From contig CANQJT010000003.1 in assembly GCA_947624325.1 (NCBI GenBank), positions 149,201-213,200 on the forward strand: a stretch of 64,000 bases of DNA. The letters run 5' to 3'. A model generated the notes under the pieces. It worked only from the letters and a program-made list of their open reading frames with translations. It had not been told where the DNA came from and searched no databases. Origin of the DNA: Candidatus Gastranaerophilales bacterium. GTDB lineage: Bacteria; Cyanobacteriota; Vampirovibrionia; Gastranaerophilales; Gastranaerophilaceae. Below, in pieces: positions 61,711 to 64,000 of this stretch. The position numbers and the translations under genes are program-made. Numbering within the stretch: position 1 is the stretch's first letter; the number at the start of each line of letters is the position of its first letter.

Positions 61711-62709
61711 ATGATAAGCTTATACATAGTACAAAATCAGCAGGATATTTTTAAAAAAATTGCGGAAAAAATGATGGATAAAAAAACCTCTTTATTGGAA
61801 AAATATACAAAATACAATCAAGTAAATATTTCAACAGAGGGCAAGTCTGTTAAAATTCTTGTAAGTTATATAAAACCGTCTTTTTTATTCAAATCAGAAA
61901 TTTTGACCCCGATACATTTAGGAAAAGCCGTTGAAACAGCTTCTTCAAAAGACGGCGCTCTATCGCAAAGCGATATTGAATGGCTCCATCGAAATTGCGA
62001 ATTTAACGATGATTTTGAAGGCGGAATTTCTCAATATAACCGCAGAGTCGGTTTTTTAACAGGGACATATTGGGCTTGGAAAAATTATGAAAAGCTTGGG
62101 AATCCTGATTATTTTGGTTCTTTCGGATACAGAAGATTGTTTGATGCCGATTGTCTTGTTGATATTGATAAATATGATGCGATAATACCGACCGCAGTTG
62201 ATACAAAAGAGTCTATTATAGAGCATTTTGAAAAGTTTCATGGCAAAAAGTCCGTTGATGCAATGAAAAAAGCTGTTGAAAATATTCATTTTGAAGATAT
62301 GGCTCTTTTTAATGAATATTTTTCCCTAAAAGAAGCCTATCTTTATGAAATGTATATATTAAAGAAAAAGTTATTCTTTGATTTTTGCGAATGGATTTTT
62401 CCGATGCTTTTTTATTTGCTGGATTTACCTATGGACAATTTTATTTTATTGCCCGACGAAAAACAAAAAATGCTAAAAGCCTATGAAGATTTTTGTATAA
62501 CTGATTGCAACAAGAATAATTATGAACAGTTCTATAAAAGAAATATAGGATTTATTATTGAAAGATTAACAGGTCTTTATTTATACAAACTAAAAACAAG
62601 CAATAAATACCAAATTAAAGAATGTTCATGTATATTTACCGAGAGCGAAAAATATCACAAAGAAAGAAATAAACAAATTTTTGCACTGTTAAGAAACAAA
62701 ATGAGGTAA
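61711..62709 (+). CDS. DUF4422 glycosyltransferase
   Basis: 332 residues from ATG 61711 (TTG at 61693 is another possible start; neither has a clear ribosome-binding site; ATG at 61771 is also plausible). About residues 45-330 are a DUF4422 domain that is almost identical to the one in the upstream gene over the first 115 residues (VSYIKPSFLFKS, HLGKAVETASSKDG, TGTYWAWKNYEKLGNPDYFGSFGYR) and differs later. A recent duplication or conversion explains this. Operon with neighbours. Confidence 0.85.
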   Translation: MISLYIVQNQQDIFKKIAEKMMDKKTSLLEKYTKYNQVNISTEGKSVKILVSYIKPSFLFKSEILTPIHLGKAVETASSKDGALSQSDIEWLHRNCEFNDDFEGGISQYNRRVGFLTGTYWAWKNYEKLGNPDYFGSFGYRRLFDADCLVDIDKYDAIIPTAVDTKESIIEHFEKFHGKKSVDAMKKAVENIHFEDMALFNEYFSLKEAYLYEMYILKKKLFFDFCEWIFPMLFYLLDLPMDNFILLPDEKQKMLKAYEDFCITDCNKNNYEQFYKRNIGFIIERLTGLYLYKLKTSNKYQIKECSCIFTESEKYHKERNKQIFALLRNKMR

Positions 62710-62712
62710 TAA

Positions 62713-63639
62713 ATGGAAACAATTCCGATATTTTTATCATCCGATAATAACTATGCACCATTTGTAGCAACAACAATTGCAAGCATTTGCGATAATACAA
62801 AAAGTTTTTGCAATTTTTATATTCTGGATGGCGGAATTAAAGAAGAAAATAAAAACAAAATTTTACAGTTAAAAAAAATTTTTTCTAATTTTGAAATTGA
62901 ATTTATAGATATTAATCTTGAAAAAGAATATGCAAACATCGATTACAAAAATAACGAATATATTTCAATATCCACATATAATCGTTTTTTAATACCGCAA
63001 TTAAAACCCGAATTAAAAAAGGTTTTATATTTAGATTCAGATATAGTGGTTTTAGGAGATATTAAACCGCTCTATGAAACAGATATGGAAAATTATGCAC
63101 TTGGTGCGGCTTGGGATAAATCAAGAATTTTATACAATACCGATACTTTTGAACCGATGGAATTGAGCAAAGATTATAAATATTTTAATGCCGGTATTTT
63201 GCTTATTGATATTCAAAAGTGGCTAAAAGACAACATAAAAGAAAAAATGTTTGATATTTTATTTAAATATAAAGAAAAGGTTTTGCATGCCGACGAAACT
63301 TTGTTAAATAAATATTTTGATAATAATTACAAGATTTTTGATATCAAATATAATTATACGGATTATGATATTTTAAATAAACCTGATTCTGAAATTATTA
63401 TCAGGCATTTTGCTTCAGCCCTAAAACCATGGAATGCTAATTATACAATAATAAAAAAACAGGTTATTTCTCTAAAGGGTTTTGATGAATTTTGGAAATA
63501 TGCCAAAATGACGGAATTTTATGAGGAAATAAGTATAATTTACAAGAAAAATATAAACAAAAATCCTTTATTTAAAAGATTCAGCATCATTGCCGATAAG
63601 CAAATGAAAAAACAGTCAGTTGATATTTTTATTCCTTAG
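62713..63639 (+). CDS. Glycosyltransferase family 8
   Basis: 308 residues. IPIFLSSDNNYAPFVATTIASI (donor-binding), NRFLIPQL, KVLYLDSDIVVLGDI with the DxD metal site, FNAGILLIDIQKW and HADETLLNKYF are the GT8 landmarks of lipopolysaccharide galactosyl/glucosyl transferases. It starts three bases after the DUF4422 gene. A poly-C tract lies 41 bases after its stop. Confidence 0.93.
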   Translation: METIPIFLSSDNNYAPFVATTIASICDNTKSFCNFYILDGGIKEENKNKILQLKKIFSNFEIEFIDINLEKEYANIDYKNNEYISISTYNRFLIPQLKPELKKVLYLDSDIVVLGDIKPLYETDMENYALGAAWDKSRILYNTDTFEPMELSKDYKYFNAGILLIDIQKWLKDNIKEKMFDILFKYKEKVLHADETLLNKYFDNNYKIFDIKYNYTDYDILNKPDSEIIIRHFASALKPWNANYTIIKKQVISLKGFDEFWKYAKMTEFYEEISIIYKKNINKNPLFKRFSIIADKQMKKQSVDIFIP

Positions 63640-63680
63640 AATTCGCTTTTGAAAAATCAAAAAGCTGCTTTCTTTCCCCT

Positions 63681-63690
63681 CCCCCCCCCC
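63681..63690 (+). repeat. C10 tract beyond the GT8 gene
   Basis: Ten consecutive C, flanked by CCCCT and TCC. The same kind of tract as in the four upstream loci, but no intact reading frame spans it. Confidence 0.8.
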
Positions 63691-63916
63691 TCCGGATTTT
63701 CGCAACCAAAGCATTCTGGTAAAGTTTTTGTTATTTTTCCTAATTCCATGGCTAATGAATACTTTTTGCATATACATTTCGGATAAAATGATGTACAAAA
63801 AGCATATCATAAGCCTTTATATAATGCAATAAAGCAATGTTGATGTTTAAACATAATCATCCTTAAAATATTTTTTTTTAGATTATGCCCAAAAATATAA
63901 GGTTTTCAGGCACCGT

Positions 63917-63946
63917 CATGTAACATTTTATCCGAAATGTTACATG
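63917..63946. repeat. Perfect 12-bp palindromic hairpin
   Basis: CATGTAACATTT and AAATGTTACATG are separated by TATCCG. A further partial copy (ACATGG) follows at 63951. No long T tract follows, so this is more likely a protein-binding or recombination site than a terminator. Confidence 0.5.
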
Positions 63947-64000
63947 GAAATACATGGGGTAAAATAAGAGTTTTTTATTGCAATTTTTTCGGACATATAT

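Larger units (their letters stand above)
63640..64000. other. Gene-free end with C10 tract and long palindrome
   Basis: No convincing gene on either strand. It holds a C10 tract (63681-63690) and a perfect 12-bp inverted repeat with a 6-base loop (63917-63946). The remains could be a decayed or phase-variable gene fragment. Confidence 0.5.

Noticed and set aside
63616..63810. 64-codon minus-strand frame with a Gly run from the C10 tract
   Set aside because: No ribosome-binding site, overlaps the GT8 end, and the Gly run is only the tract translated. Kept only as a possible remnant.
1..64000. CRISPR array
   Set aside because: No regularly spaced direct repeats of 25-40 bases and no cas genes were seen.

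Overview
The window is AT-rich and most likely comes from a gut-type Gastranaerophilales (Vampirovibrionia, 'Melainabacteria'), a non-photosynthetic relative of cyanobacteria. This is an inference. It rests on the mix of a diderm envelope (a very large autotransporter, an AsmA-like protein) with a cyanobacterial/Firmicutes-type Mini-ribonuclease III, on two WG-repeat exported proteins, and on two proteins that carry a short V-x-F-K-(G/A) motif near the N terminus, a pattern I associate with this lineage. No rRNA or single marker proves the placement.

Layout. (1) 1-7.5 kb, minus strand: two tandem paralogous giant proteins with haemolysin-type repeats. The complete one ends in a calpain-like cysteine protease with visible Cys/His/Asn. 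Both have an almost identical leader and a sigma-28 (FliA/SigD)-type promoter, and a small helical protein is encoded between them. (2) 7.6-25.6 kb: mostly core genes: WG-repeat proteins, an APC amino-acid permease, a GT4 glycosyltransferase, mrnC, an HD hydrolase, rimP-nusA with a terminator-like hairpin in its leader, an AsmA-like protein, a SIMPL protein, a radical SAM/SPASM protein, ftsY, nusB and tRNA-Gln(UUG). (3) 25.8-36.4 kb: an accessory block directly downstream of tRNA-Gln. A compact minus-strand four-gene cluster encodes two different SF1 helicase-nuclease fusions, a DUF4236/zinc-ribbon membrane protein and a voltage-gated-type potassium channel. It looks like an undescribed combination for antiphage defence. 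A class II Fic protein is divergent to it. (4) 36.4-42.6 kb: a Mu/Tn7-like transposon with a DDE transposase, an AAA+ ATPase and a tyrosine-recombinase-like protein that has lost most catalytic residues. Divergent to these are a Mor-like regulator and a Ser/Thr protein kinase. Helically phased GTTC(CG) arrays lie at three places. (5) 43.4-63.7 kb: a surface and glycan locus with an autotransporter of about 2146 residues, an acetyltransferase, a GtrA/GtrB/polytopic-glycosyltransferase-like set with the polytopic gene duplicated, an HPr-kinase/PqqD-like protein, GT2-DUF4422, DUF4422 and GT8.

The surface locus is marked by five homopolymeric G/C tracts of 9-10 bases in an otherwise AT-rich sequence. 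One tract forms the ribosome-binding region of the autotransporter and can fold into a hairpin. One frameshifts the acetyltransferase near its end. Two lie at the same codon position of the two polytopic paralogs, leaving one copy ON (9 C) and the other OFF (10 C). The last lies beyond the GT8 gene. Together they suggest a phase-variable surface-glycan and adhesin system.

The three strongest candidates for new biology are the helicase-nuclease/DUF4236/K+ channel cluster, the sigma-28-driven calpain-RTX pair, and the multi-tract phase-variable surface locus. All functions are inferred by eye from motifs; no database search was possible.
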